Source of the DNA: DASSBG01 sp963800395
GTDB lineage: Bacteria; Pseudomonadota; Gammaproteobacteria; Xanthomonadales; Rhodanobacteraceae
NCBI GenBank assembly: GCA_963800395.1
Contig: CAWDBD010000014.1
Location: forward strand, 434,001 to 498,000
Length of the DNA stretch: 64,000 nucleotides
Direction of reading: 5' to 3'
Shown: positions 39,240 through 49,547 of the stretch, piece by piece
Layout: every line of letters begins with the position of its first letter
Numbering within the stretch: the stretch's first letter is position 1
The notes under the pieces: generated by a model
Database searches by the model: none
The model's input: the letters and a program-made list of their open reading frames with translations, nothing else
Told to the model about the DNA's origin: nothing
Translations under genes and position numbers: made by a program

Positions 39240-42200
39240 TCATAGACCGCGCAATGAGAATGGTTCACGCGACAGCGACAGGTTGGGGTTGTAGGTGGGA
39301 TCCCTGCGCAACCGTTCGCCCCAAATTGACTTCATGAGTTGCGCTTCTCTGGCGAATCGCTGCTGCTTCTCGATGGTATCCTCCAGTCCTCTGCTAGCTG
39401 ACTCGTGGTGAATCAACTCCGCATGGGGCGTCCATACGTTTCTGTACCCAGCCTTGAGCAGTCGAACGCAGAAATCAATGTCATTGAATGCTACGCACAG
39501 GTCTTCATTCATCCCGCCCACTTCCTGATAGGCCGCCTTGCGGACAATCAGGCATGCCGCGGTGACGGCGCTCATGTTCTGTACCAGCATGGCGCGACCC
39601 ATCTGTCCCGGATGATCGTGAGGCTTGCCGCAGTAGGCGTGCCCTGCGACACCGCCAAAGCCGAGAATTACGCCCGCATGCTGAATACTTCCGTCAGGGT
39701 AATAGAGCTTTGCTCCGACGGCGCCCACATCGGGTCGAATTGCGTGGCTCACCATTTCGGAGAGCCAGTCAGGATCAGTTGCCTCAATATCGTTGTTTAC
39801 AAGCCCCACTATTTCGCCTGACGCCTTGGCAACTGCGTCATTGTTGATACACGAGAAATTGAATGGTTTGTCATGGGAAAGAATCGTGACTCTGGGATTC
39901 TTTGCCACGATTTCCTCAAACCATGCGATGGTCTCGGGTTGCTGCGACTGATTATCAACAATAATGATTTCGAAGTTGGGATATGAGGTGTTCGCGAGAA
40001 TACTTCCCACGCTCATGCGAAGCAGGTCCAGCCGATCGCGCGTGGGAATGATGAGGCTGACCCTGGGTGGGGTATCCGGCAATGAATACTTCACGCGCAG
40101 GTACCCGGCCTCGGTATGAGTCACGTTGCCCGGTACCGAACTGCGCCTCAAATGATCTTCGACAGCGCGGCGCGCCCTGCTGGCAGCATAGTCCTTCTCA
40201 TCAGACGCTTTTGCCGTGGAGCCCTGTGTTGCGCGCCAGTGATAAAGAATTTTCGGGATGTGGATGATCTCGTGATCCTGAAGCTGTTCGGACAAACGCA
40301 ACCCAAGGTCATGATCCTGGGCGCCCTCATAACCTTTACGGAATCCACCAGCATCGCGAACCGATTCCGCCAGATAAACTCCAAGGTGACTTATGAAGTT
40401 CTGACGAAGGAAAAGCTCCGGATTCCAGTCCGGCTTGAAATATGGATCGTAGCGTTTACCCGTCTCGTCGATCTTGTCCTCGTCTGAATATATTAGCCGT
40501 GCCTCTGGATGCTTGTTGATAGCTCGGGCAACATGGTAAAGCGCATGCTCGGGAAGCTCATCATCATGGTCCAGCAGCGCGACGTATTCGCCCGTGGCGA
40601 GCTTGAGGGCGCTATTGGACGCGTCCGAAATGTGGCCATTCTTCTTGCGGTAAACGACCTTGATGCGCTCATCCCTGCCTGAATAGGCTTCCAATACCGA
40701 GTACACATGCGGTTCAGTCGAGGCGTCATCGGCGATGCACAGCTCCCAATGAGGATAGATCTGGCCCAGCACACTGGCTATGCAGGCGCGGAGCCAGTGC
40801 TCTGGGGTGTTGTACACCGGTAGAACAATCGAGATGCGAGGCGGGTTTTCCATTGACTTGATCTCAACGCGCATTGCCGAGCGTTCACTGTCGCTGAGCG
40901 TGTCATTTGCCTTGATCCAGTCCTCGTACCTTGTGCCCTGAAATGTCTCCTCAGCGACCTTCGAGTTCTCGTGTAGTGTTTTTAGTGCCTTGATTGGTCC
41001 CCTGCGAAGGGAAACCAGAATCTCCTGCAGAATCCGGCCCCAGGTAGCGTTTTGTTCCAGCATTCTATGAATCGCTGGTCGAGCAAGACGCAATAGCGCT
41101 TCCATTCGAGTGATTCGCTTGAGGGACGGTATTGCGAAAAGGAATTCGCACATATCGTCATCATTGGTCGGGTCCAGCCGCAAACCGTGTACCGGTTTGT
41201 CAAACTTGAGTAGCAGTCGATGGCGGGTGATATCCTCGCCGACAGGCAAGTAAATCAAGTCGGTACTGCTGAAGCCATCCCCATGATCGAGGTAAAGAGT
41301 GGGCTGCTTGAATCGCCCACTTATCGCTTGCAGTACGACGGTGAATACATACCAACCTGGAGGAAGCACTTTCTTTCGGCGTGGCAGCTTCAGCATGAAT
41401 CCGGGGTCAATGCCTGATACGCTCCACGCCTTGATATCCAGACTGGGTAGCTTGGCGAGTAATGTAAGGTGCTGGTTGGCTGTGGGCGTCAGGGGTATGC
41501 CTGTTCGACGCCTGGATCCTTCATTGACGGTTGCCGCCTGTACCAAATAACTTGCATAGGCGGCATGTCGTGTCGATTCCACTTGTTTTGCATGGGTATT
41601 CAATTGCTCGCGCAATTGACTCAGTTCTTTCTCCTGTTTCTTCTGGTGCGAGTGGAGTGCGTCGCTTTGAGCGCGGAGCTGGCCGTGCAGCATTTCCATG
41701 ACTGAGGCGCGGTTGAAATAGATGGATATCTGGCTTGGCTGTCTCGGGAAATTCGGTAGCTTGCACAGGTCGATCTCTACCCACGGATCGTTGCCGCCGC
41801 AAGCGAAACGTACCAGCTCACCTTCTCTCAGAGAGAGCTTGCGGTCGCATGCTGCCGTGACTCTTTCGGGTCCAAGGCGCAGATGCTGGTCGTCAACCGC
41901 GATGGCCTTGATGTAATAGATTCCTGGAAAATGGGATGGGTCAAAGCGAATGAACTGGACCTGTGCAGCCTCGGGCAAAGGGAACACTGCCATCAGATCA
42001 TCGCCGTCCTGTTGCACCTCAACGGCGACAGAGCGTTCCTGTGAGTAACTGGTACCTTCGGTCCGGAAATACAGATGACTTTGCATGCGCAGCAAGACGG
42101 CGGGTGTCCACAAGTCCATTCTTGGAACGCCAGCGTCGACGCTTTTTGCATCGAATTCGCTGTCACCGGGGAAAGGCTCGGCTGACTTGCTCCGATCTCT

Positions 42201-43037
42201 TATGTAAGCCTTCAGTTGATTCGACGCGTCATCAATCAGATCCTTCAGATCGCCCTTTGCGTCAAGTCGCTCGACCAATTCATGATATGCGTCGGTGCTG
42301 GCGCGGTTGGCGTCGTTATGTGGATCGTCGACCTCGTGTTTGGCATGTTGGTGCCTCGATCCAGTGTCGAGAAACGACCCGATTTCCTGCTCCACATCAC
42401 CGAGTGGCTTGGGCCAGGCTAGTTGCAGCTCCTGCGCAAGCCGAGGTAGTTCAAACTTCCACTGACCGAGCAGGCGATCAAAGCGAACGCACGCTCTTGG
42501 ATGGTTGCGACTTCCCAGCTCTGCATCGACCAGATAGCGCAACCAAAGCCAATGTGCCTCGGTCGCATCAAGCTGGCTATCACGTCGGTGTAGCAGGGAC
42601 GCAGTGACTTCCAGCGGATGGCGCAGCATGATGAGTGTGTGTACATCAAATCCCGCGCTTTCCAGCATCTGATGCCATATCGGTGCCAGGCGCGAGATTC
42701 GCGGATCCTTGATGACAATAAGCGGCGCTTGCGGAAAATTCTTGGTGATAACGGATGCGACGCGGGTGCGCCATTTCTCGAGCCAGGGATCATCCACCCA
42801 GTTCGTCGGCATTGGTCGTGGGTCGTCCCAGGACAGCCCGAAATGTTCCAGACATTCATCGTTGAGCGCGACCAGGTCACTGAGCTCCCAGTACCCGCGG
42901 TCGTTGTCGCCATGTACGGCAGGGAGCAGTCCAGAGCCGATCTCCGCTCCCAGCAAATTGACAGCACGTGCGAGAGCGGATGTTCCGCTTCGGTGCACAC
43001 CCGTGATGAGAATGGCTTTGCGTTTAATGCTGGTCAT
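39240..43037 (-). CDS. Giant sulfotransferase-GT2-GT2 fusion protein
   Basis: 1265 residues in one intact frame. Residues 1-270 form a sulfotransferase-like domain with P-loop ITGVHRSGTSALARAV, a DPRISRLAPIWHQML segment and LIMLRHPLEVTASLLHR. A middle part (about 310-440, 530-640) looks beta-rich (LYFRTEGTSYSQ, YYIKAIAVDD) and is split by a coiled coil near 450-490 (KKQEKELSQLREQLNTH). Two GT2 domains follow: from about residue 733 (RISIVLPVYNT, IADDAST, ALLDHDDELP) and about 991 (RVSLIIPTRDR, IVDNQSQ, GLVNNDIEA). No membrane helices. Probably a bifunctional chain-building and modifying enzyme of the O-antigen. Confidence 0.88.
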   Translation of the reverse strand: MTSIKRKAILITGVHRSGTSALARAVNLLGAEIGSGLLPAVHGDNDRGYWELSDLVALNDECLEHFGLSWDDPRPMPTNWVDDPWLEKWRTRVASVITKNFPQAPLIVIKDPRISRLAPIWHQMLESAGFDVHTLIMLRHPLEVTASLLHRRDSQLDATEAHWLWLRYLVDAELGSRNHPRACVRFDRLLGQWKFELPRLAQELQLAWPKPLGDVEQEIGSFLDTGSRHQHAKHEVDDPHNDANRASTDAYHELVERLDAKGDLKDLIDDASNQLKAYIRDRSKSAEPFPGDSEFDAKSVDAGVPRMDLWTPAVLLRMQSHLYFRTEGTSYSQERSVAVEVQQDGDDLMAVFPLPEAAQVQFIRFDPSHFPGIYYIKAIAVDDQHLRLGPERVTAACDRKLSLREGELVRFACGGNDPWVEIDLCKLPNFPRQPSQISIYFNRASVMEMLHGQLRAQSDALHSHQKKQEKELSQLREQLNTHAKQVESTRHAAYASYLVQAATVNEGSRRRTGIPLTPTANQHLTLLAKLPSLDIKAWSVSGIDPGFMLKLPRRKKVLPPGWYVFTVVLQAISGRFKQPTLYLDHGDGFSSTDLIYLPVGEDITRHRLLLKFDKPVHGLRLDPTNDDDMCEFLFAIPSLKRITRMEALLRLARPAIHRMLEQNATWGRILQEILVSLRRGPIKALKTLHENSKVAEETFQGTRYEDWIKANDTLSDSERSAMRVEIKSMENPPRISIVLPVYNTPEHWLRACIASVLGQIYPHWELCIADDASTEPHVYSVLEAYSGRDERIKVVYRKKNGHISDASNSALKLATGEYVALLDHDDELPEHALYHVARAINKHPEARLIYSDEDKIDETGKRYDPYFKPDWNPELFLRQNFISHLGVYLAESVRDAGGFRKGYEGAQDHDLGLRLSEQLQDHEIIHIPKILYHWRATQGSTAKASDEKDYAASRARRAVEDHLRRSSVPGNVTHTEAGYLRVKYSLPDTPPRVSLIIPTRDRLDLLRMSVGSILANTSYPNFEIIIVDNQSQQPETIAWFEEIVAKNPRVTILSHDKPFNFSCINNDAVAKASGEIVGLVNNDIEATDPDWLSEMVSHAIRPDVGAVGAKLYYPDGSIQHAGVILGFGGVAGHAYCGKPHDHPGQMGRAMLVQNMSAVTAACLIVRKAAYQEVGGMNEDLCVAFNDIDFCVRLLKAGYRNVWTPHAELIHHESASRGLEDTIEKQQRFAREAQLMKSIWGERLRRDPTYNPNLSLSREPFSLRGL

Positions 43038-43179
43038 ATGGCAAATGTTACCAACAAAGTTGACCCGCGCGGCGGCGGGTGGTCAAAGTATTTTTCCTGC
43101 AGTCGTGGAAAACCGGATGGCAAGGCCACCACACCGTGGGAAAGTATGGAAAGGCCTCATCTGCCTTCGTCAATGAGAA

Positions 43180-44879
43180 CTAATCGAATCCGTTCGCAAA
43201 AATCAGGTCTGATGAAGTCCCGAAAAGTTGCAACGGGCCGGTCGCATAGCGGTACTCGTGATTCAGCGAGTCGCTGATACTTGCATAGACGTTATACAAC
43301 CCCGAGGGGATGCCCGTCGGCGTTGAATACGAACTGCGAGTTGATGTCAGAATGCAAGCCGCTGACAATTAGCCATTCATTGCCGTTGTTCGGTGTGGTA
43401 TCGGGGTCCAGATACAGATCGATGGATGCGTTGTCGTCCGGGTCGCTGGCCTGCCACTTGATGGTGACATTCGGATCCGCGCTGTCGAAGGGTGCCAGCC
43501 GGAGATCGTAGAAATGTTCCGTGACCGAGTACGGCAGTTCGGTCGGATCAAAGCGGAAGAATCCGATATTTCCCTGCCACACTGTATTCGGTACGTTTTG
43601 CCCTTCCAGGGGAATGTCATGCACATCCCCTATCACGTAGTCATGTGCGCCAGGGTAGACGATCATGTCTTCGCTTGGATACACATTGGATGGATTGCTG
43701 TTCAAGCCGAATATGATTCTGGCAATCGTGAAAACTTCCTGGTTGGAGCTCTGTACGTGATCCAGCTTGAAGCTCAGCATTCGATACTTGTCGGTATCAA
43801 TGGGTGTCGGGGTCGCCAACTGGAAGCCGGGATCATTCGATGTTGTCTCACCGGTCACTGTCGCTGCTGGATCGTTGTACCGAATGTTCGCAAAATTGAG
43901 GATGTCAGACGTATCGGCGGGATCCATCGGTCCCCAGGGGTTCCCCAGTTCAACCGTCGCATAGTCATGAGCCGTGTCACCCGACCGATCAGGATTGGTG
44001 AAATTGAAGACAGGCGGATAATTGATGCTGACAACGCCACTGCTGGTCGCGTTGGTTCCGCCTGACGCGTGCAGTCGTATGTGGTATGGACCTGGCGCAA
44101 GCGTGGAAAGATCGACCAGGGCCTGGCCGTTTCCGATGGGTACGCCCGCGGCCAGCTTGAGCTGGGCGCCATCGGAGTCGACAGCAAAGATGTCGACCGA
44201 CTGTCCCCCCAGACCTGATGATGTCCAGGTAACGAGTTTGTTGACAGGTTCGTCGGTAACCAGTCGAATCCAGTCGATGTCCGTTGTGACCCCCGACTGG
44301 GCCGGTGCATCAAATCGAATGCCGCGTACCTTGCTGAAGTCACTGCCATTGAAAATGGTTGACAGCCATTTCATTCGGGAGGTCCCACACCAGGATAGTC
44401 CATTGGCCGTATTGAAGCGCTTTCAGGTTGGTCAGGGCGTAGCGACCGGTTCCGGTGCCGCCGGCATCCTCGAAGAGATAGAACGCAGCCCCCGGTGGTC
44501 CGCTGCTCGCCTGGAATCGCGCCTTGATCGCAAGATACCTGTACTTTGAGGTGTCGACGGGATGCAACTGGCCACGGGTAATCTTGTAGGAATTCACGAT
44601 ACCGGGGTGCAGAGGCCAGACGTTCGGGTCGTTCGTGGTACTTGTCGCCGAGTACACGCCCCCGGTAAAAGTCTCCCCGGAAACACCCAGACTCTGGGGC
44701 ACAAAGATGTCATCGCCATCGTTCATGTCCCAGGGGTTGCCCAGCTCATTGACCGCATAGTCGTTGCCGGCCGCAACACGGTCATTGATCCCATCGGGTT
44801 CGAGCACGGTCAGCGACTGAGCGTGCGCTGCAGATACTGTACTTAACAGCAGGAGTAAGGCTAGTAATGCCAGAGGCAT
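43180..44879 (-). pseudogene. Secreted beta-rich protein with IFANGFD tail, frameshifted
   Basis: About 565 residues when joined. Signal peptide from the ATG at 44879 (MPLALLALLLLLSTVSAAHA). Two similar halves each begin with a DYA-ELGNPW motif (NDYAVNELGNPWDMNDGDD and HDYATVELGNPWGPMDPAD), followed by a beta-rich domain with YRxLxxK segments (KYRYLAIKARF, KYRMLSFKLDH). The C-terminus is SDLIFANGFD. Frames change near 44355 and 43305. The repeated module suggests a carbohydrate-binding-like fold. Function unknown; it sits inside the polysaccharide locus. Confidence 0.7.
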
Positions 44880-45206
44880 GGGAAAATTCCCCAAGGTAGT
44901 CGTGATCAATCTAGCATCTATTCGTAGGGCATTTCCCGGGAAAGCGATGAACTGTGACATGGTTCATCCGTCATAGTCGGGATTTGCACGCCGCAATGGG
45001 TAGGGACGCTGTATGGTGTGAATCCTGACCAATTCTCAACTGCGCCCAGCAGATAGTGTCGCTTTATCGCGACAACAAAAGCCGGCACAAAATGCCGGTT
45101 CCTCCAGGAAATTTGCCCAACTCTCGTAGCTTGAGCCTAATCCAGAAGTTTCTTGCGTAAAATGCGACGGGGTGCAGGCTCTGAAGAGCGATGACTCGGG
45201 AATCCT
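44880..45206. other. Divergent gap with two hairpins
   Basis: 327 bases between divergent genes. GTCGC-TTTATC-GCGAC lies near 45057-45072 and CCGGCA-CAAAA-TGCCGG near 45084-45100. Read on the minus strand, the second hairpin is followed by CTTTTGTT and could terminate a short leftward transcript. No gene recognised. Confidence 0.4.
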
Positions 45207-47270
45207 ATGAATTTGAACACAGGCTCGAACTCGGCATTGGTACGGCGTTGGCTGATTCTGGCTATGTTGCTGGCCCTTGCCCTTTTGATCGTCATCGGTA
45301 ACTTGTGGCAGGGACGACATAGACGACACCTGAAGTTGACCCTGCAGGTCTCCAAGCCCAGTGTGGCGCAACTGTTTTATGCCACAAATGGCGGCTTCAG
45401 CGAGAATCAGTCGATCCGCAAGAAGTTGCACCTTGGCAGCAATACCCTGGATTTCAGGTTGCCGTACGCGCGGTTGACGGCGATTCGACTCGACCCGAGT
45501 GTCAACGACAGCCCCACCCTGATTCGCAATGTGGTGGTATCGACCGCCTCCGGTAAGACAATGGCAGTTCAATTGTCGAGTTTTAGCGAAGGGGCGAACG
45601 TCAGCATCCACACTTCTGCAGGCGGATTACGCGTCGTTCCTTCGGCGGGAACCCACGATCCGCAGATTCTTCTTTCGGTACCCAAGGAACTCGGGCAAGC
45701 GCAGTGGCTCGCGGGTTTCTGGAGCCTGATTCTGGGCGGGAGTATGGGGTTGCTTTTTGTACTCGGTTGCATTGTGCTTGCGCTTCAATGCCGCACGCGA
45801 ACGTCATGGTTGGTACCGGGATGGCACATCGTTGGCGGCCTGGTGATGTGGCTGGCGCTCTTCGCCCCGGTGACACGTTCGGTCAGTCCCGATGAATACT
45901 CACATCGGCAGGCGTATGTATACTACCTGCATCACGCTACGCCCCCGCCGTGGATGATTCCGCAGTGGTACCTTCTTTTCGGTATGGGGATATTCGTATT
46001 TGATGGAGTGGGACGTTGTCTATTGGGTCGCGGCAACGGTCACTGGACCTTTTGCCGCACATGACTGGCGATCCTTTGTATGCCGCTCGCGCTTTCAACG
46101 TGGCGCTCTGGCTTGGATTGTTGCTGCGTTAGCGATGTGGTGCGTGGCATATGGCCGTGGGTACTGGCGATACTCTTGTTGACGCCGCAGGCTTGGTACG
46201 TGTTTGGCTACTTCAATGGCGACGCGTTCCCGCTCACTGTTTCGCTGCTATGCGCTGGCATGATCTGTCGGCCCAACGGCGCAATAGGCCGGTTCTTGCA
46301 GGGTGACAAACCTGGACTCCCGGTGCTGCTCTTCTGCGTTCTGTTTGGAATCCTGATGGTCTCCAAACGCAATTTCATTCCCATGCTGCCAGGGCTGGTT
46401 CTATGGTTGACAGCGCTGCATTTGCGTGCGCGGACCTGGAAACTGGTTGCGTTGTTGTGCGGCTTGGCTATGCTCGGTGCATCAGTGCAGCTCAGTGCGG
46501 TACCCGCAGTCACCTCGTGGTATGGACAATACTTGGGTGTTCTTTTTGGCCTGCTGCTAATCCTGACCGGAGCGGTCGGGATAGCCGGGTCGGTGTGGCG
46601 GGACGCGAAGTTGCGCAAGGTGCTTGTTCGACTCGTCTGCCTCGTCGGTGTTGCGGTGCTGGTCGCGGCGCCACGAATAGGTTGGGATTTTGTGATCAAC
46701 GGCGGACCGGCGAGCAAGGCGCACAAGGAGCAGGTCGTTGCCCAAAACCATGCAGGCAAAGGCTTTCGCCCGTCCGACGTTGAGGCCAATACCGGCCGGA
46801 CATCGGTTGCGATGGCCAGCCGAGGTGTGCCGCTTCGAGGCATTCTTGCCGGTCGTTACAATTGGGAAAAGAGTAGTGCCAGAAGTGCGTTGGGCGTTTA
46901 TGGTTACATGAACATTGTTGCGCCCAAATGGACATATCTTGCTTTGGGATCGATCTTTCTGATGGTGCTCGTATTGTCGCTGCGCGCGACCATTCGGGAA
47001 GCGCCTGAGAGTAAATATGGTTTGTGGGCGGTTGTTTTGGGTTGCGCCGCGCTGGTCTGCCTGGCATCTTTGCTGCACAGTTGGGTCACCGCATTTCAGG
47101 CCCAAGGTCGCTATCTACTGCCAATACTGCCGATGTTGGCGCTGCTGTTGGCATACGCGCCGGATCGTCTTCCAACTAGAACCATCAGCGCACTTTTGCT
47201 GGCCGCCTTGTTAGTTGGTATCTACTCAATGGCTTTTGTTGCGTTACCGGCCCTGAGCGCGCCGACCTAA
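45207..47270 (+). pseudogene. DUF2142-like polytopic membrane protein, frameshifted
   Basis: About 685 residues when frames are joined. The N-terminal helix (WLILAMLLALALLIVIG) is followed by a periplasmic beta-rich domain of about 140 residues. Many membrane helices follow, with TRSVSPDEYSHRQAYVYYLHH after the early helices. The pattern recalls DUF2142/GT-C type glycosyltransferases that use lipid-linked sugars; the DE pair in SPDEYSH would be the candidate metal site. Frames change at least three times between 45990 and 46190. The C-terminal half is open (FQAQGRYLLPILPMLALLLAY near the end). Sugar donor unknown. Confidence 0.7.
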
Positions 47271-47371
47271 GCTTGGCATCAGTGCGCAAAACAAGACGTG
47301 AGGATCTGCTTTATGCAGGACCACCGACTGTTTGCTTGGTGATTTGTCTTGGCTGTGGAAAACGTTTGGGT

Positions 47372-47731
47372 TCATCGCGTACAGAGATACAGGCCTACAG
47401 CGATGAAGCCGATGCCAAGCCATTGCATCATCCCGATGTGCTCGCGCAGAATCCAGCCCGCCAGGAGGATGGCAAGTACGTATTGCAGCGACAGAGCTAT
47501 CTGTGCGCTATGCAACTCAAAGCGGCGCAAGGCAATGGAATACGCGATCAGGCCAAACCCGAAGCACGCGATTCCAGCGATGGTTTGCCAGTTGAAGATG
47601 CCAAGAAACGCCGCGCGCTGATGTGTTGCGTCTGACCCGAGCTTGAGAAAAATATTGCCGGTGGCGTTAAGCATGACGACTGCGCCAAGGGCGAGGATGC
47701 TGAGAGTGCGTGGCGAGATGGTCGATTCCAT
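47372..47731 (-). CDS. Small DMT/EamA-like membrane protein (SMR size)
   Basis: 119 residues from the ATG at 47731 (MESTISPRTLSILALG), with four hydrophobic helices. NATGNIFLKLGSD and the C-terminal SLQYVLAILLAGWILREHIG, then GIGFIAVGLYLCTR, match the half-size drug/metabolite transporter fold. In polysaccharide loci such proteins often resemble ArnE/ArnF, flipping lipid-linked sugars. A role in moving a lipid-linked donor for the adjacent DUF2142 protein is inference from position. Confidence 0.75.
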   Translation of the reverse strand: MESTISPRTLSILALGAVVMLNATGNIFLKLGSDATHQRAAFLGIFNWQTIAGIACFGFGLIAYSIALRRFELHSAQIALSLQYVLAILLAGWILREHIGMMQWLGIGFIAVGLYLCTR

Positions 47732-47897
47732 GTAGGGTGGCCTATGGATGTTGCGCGAATAGGTTTGTATCGGCTCTGGTATTGCGGTCGGGCGGAGCAT
47801 AGAGCAGGGCTTGATTTTTTGACACGCTCCAAGTTCCCAGATCCGCCAGTAGGGTATAGTCTACCGTCGTGTTGCGCCTCCTGTGGCATTTTGATCT

Positions 47898-48677
47898 ATG
47901 GAACAATCCACTTACGCCGTAGAATCCCGCGTGGAAGCGAGCCATTGGTGGTTCACTGAACGACGCCGTTTATTCAGTCGGCTTATCGCTGGGCTCCACT
48001 TGCCGGCTAATGGACCTATCCTGGACATTGGTACCAGCACTGGTACCAATCTGCGCATGCTTCGTGACCTGGGGTTTTCCCGTGTTGAAGGTGTCGATAC
48101 GAGCACTGAGTCGGTTCGCTGGTGTGAAAGCAAAGGGCTTGGGCATGTAACTTTGGGTGATGTATGTAACCTCCCGTTCGAGGATGCGTCCTTTGAAATG
48201 GTTCTGGCAACAGACATCATCGAACATGTGGATGATGATGCGACCGCGATTAGAGAAATCAGGCGCGTGCTTAAGCCTGGGGGGTTCGTACTTGTCACCG
48301 TGCCTGCGTTCATGTCGCTATGGGGATTGCAGGATGACGTGTCGCATCACAAACGTCGCTATTTAGCGGAACAGGTGCTTTCCCGTGTAACGGGTGCTGG
48401 GTTGGTTGTTCTGCAAAGCTTTTACTTTAATTATTTGTTATTTGTACCCATTTGGCTCGGCCGCAAGATTATTCGGCTATTTGGAGTGAAGTTGAAGAGT
48501 GAGGCCGAAGTCAATACGTCGTGGCTCAACGGCATCATGAAGCTGATCTTTCGATTGGATGTCGCAACTGCACCTTTCTTGAAGCCGTCATTTGGAGTCT
48601 CGTATCTGGTTGTGGCGAGACCACGCGACTCAACTGAGGATTCCAATGCGCCCGATCAATCGCCTGTGTCCGAGTAG
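47898..48677 (+). CDS. Class I SAM-dependent methyltransferase
   Basis: 259 residues. SAM-binding motif I is ILDIGTSTGTNLRMLRDLG, an acidic loop lies in VEGVDTSTESV, motif II region is FEMVLATDIIEHVDDD, and LKPGGFVLVTVPAFMSLWG follows. The rest includes HHKRRYLAEQVLSRVTGAG. A hydrophobic stretch near FYFNYLLFVPIWLGRK may associate with the membrane. Likely methylates a sugar or lipid intermediate. Base composition is relatively AT-rich. Confidence 0.85.
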   Translation: MEQSTYAVESRVEASHWWFTERRRLFSRLIAGLHLPANGPILDIGTSTGTNLRMLRDLGFSRVEGVDTSTESVRWCESKGLGHVTLGDVCNLPFEDASFEMVLATDIIEHVDDDATAIREIRRVLKPGGFVLVTVPAFMSLWGLQDDVSHHKRRYLAEQVLSRVTGAGLVVLQSFYFNYLLFVPIWLGRKIIRLFGVKLKSEAEVNTSWLNGIMKLIFRLDVATAPFLKPSFGVSYLVVARPRDSTEDSNAPDQSPVSE

Positions 48678-48701
48678 TGGTGAGCGCCGCTATAAGGCAC
48701 T

Positions 48702-49547
48702 TTAATAGTTTGAATTGGTAGCGTTATGTACTTTGCCACCAAATTTCCACGAGTTGCCATTGCGAAAGATAATATAGGTTGATGTTGGGTCAACGGTCGC
48801 AGCATCGGTCAGCCATCGCTCGACCTGCTCTCGTCGCAGGTAGACAGTTTGCGGCGTAACCAGTTGATCGAATGCCACGTGGCGAAAGAAACCGAATTCA
48901 CGTGGAGCGATCCAAAGGCAGTAGTCACGTAGTGGCGCGCCTTTCAGCGCCTGTGAGTTGCGACTGGTAATGCTGCGGAGCGCTTTGGCGTATAAGTAGA
49001 ATGGCACGGCGAGCGGTGTGGCAAGCACGTACTTTGTGAACCACCATGGCAAATGTGATGCGAGTCGCCGAATTGGGTCAACCAGTGCCACAACAAGGCC
49101 ATTGCCTTCACGCGCATATACCCAGCAATGGAAATGCCCACCTGGGCGAACGTTGTTGATGACGGACCGGAAACCTGTCTCTGGTTCTTGAAGGTGGTGC
49201 AGAACGCCAATACAGTACACAACGTCGTAGCCTTCGGATTCGAACGTTGTCAGGTCAGCCTTGATGACCTTTGGGGAATCGAAGCCCGCTCGCCGCAAGT
49301 TGGCTTGCGCGGTATCGGCCGAGGACCCTAGATCCACGCCGGTCAATTTGCCTGGTTGCCATGTGGCCGTGTGCACCAAAAGGCTGCCATTGCCGCATCC
49401 AAGTTCAAGCACGCTGTTTCCCTGGAAGTCGGCTTTGCCCAAGGGTGCCATCCAGTCCTCGAATTGTTCTTGCGTATACACCGACCCCGCGGGAAGGTTA
49501 TTCCATGAGTTGGCGAAAGCGTCAGCCGTTCGCTGATCCTTGCTCAT
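48702..49547 (-). CDS. Class I SAM-dependent methyltransferase (coupled to asnB)
   Basis: 281 residues from the ATG at 49547, which overlaps the asnB stop (ATGA) and is therefore chosen over an upstream in-frame start at 49637. Motif I is VLELGCGNGSLLVHTATWQ, then LTGVDLGSSADT, VIKADLTTF, and YDVVYCIGVLHHLQEPE. The C-terminal about 120 residues contain a hydrophobic patch (WWFTKYVLATPLAVPFYLYAKAL) and REFGFFRHVAFDQLVTPQT. Probably translated together with asnB. Confidence 0.85.
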   Translation of the reverse strand: MSKDQRTADAFANSWNNLPAGSVYTQEQFEDWMAPLGKADFQGNSVLELGCGNGSLLVHTATWQPGKLTGVDLGSSADTAQANLRRAGFDSPKVIKADLTTFESEGYDVVYCIGVLHHLQEPETGFRSVINNVRPGGHFHCWVYAREGNGLVVALVDPIRRLASHLPWWFTKYVLATPLAVPFYLYAKALRSITSRNSQALKGAPLRDYCLWIAPREFGFFRHVAFDQLVTPQTVYLRREQVERWLTDAATVDPTSTYIIFRNGNSWKFGGKVHNATNSNY

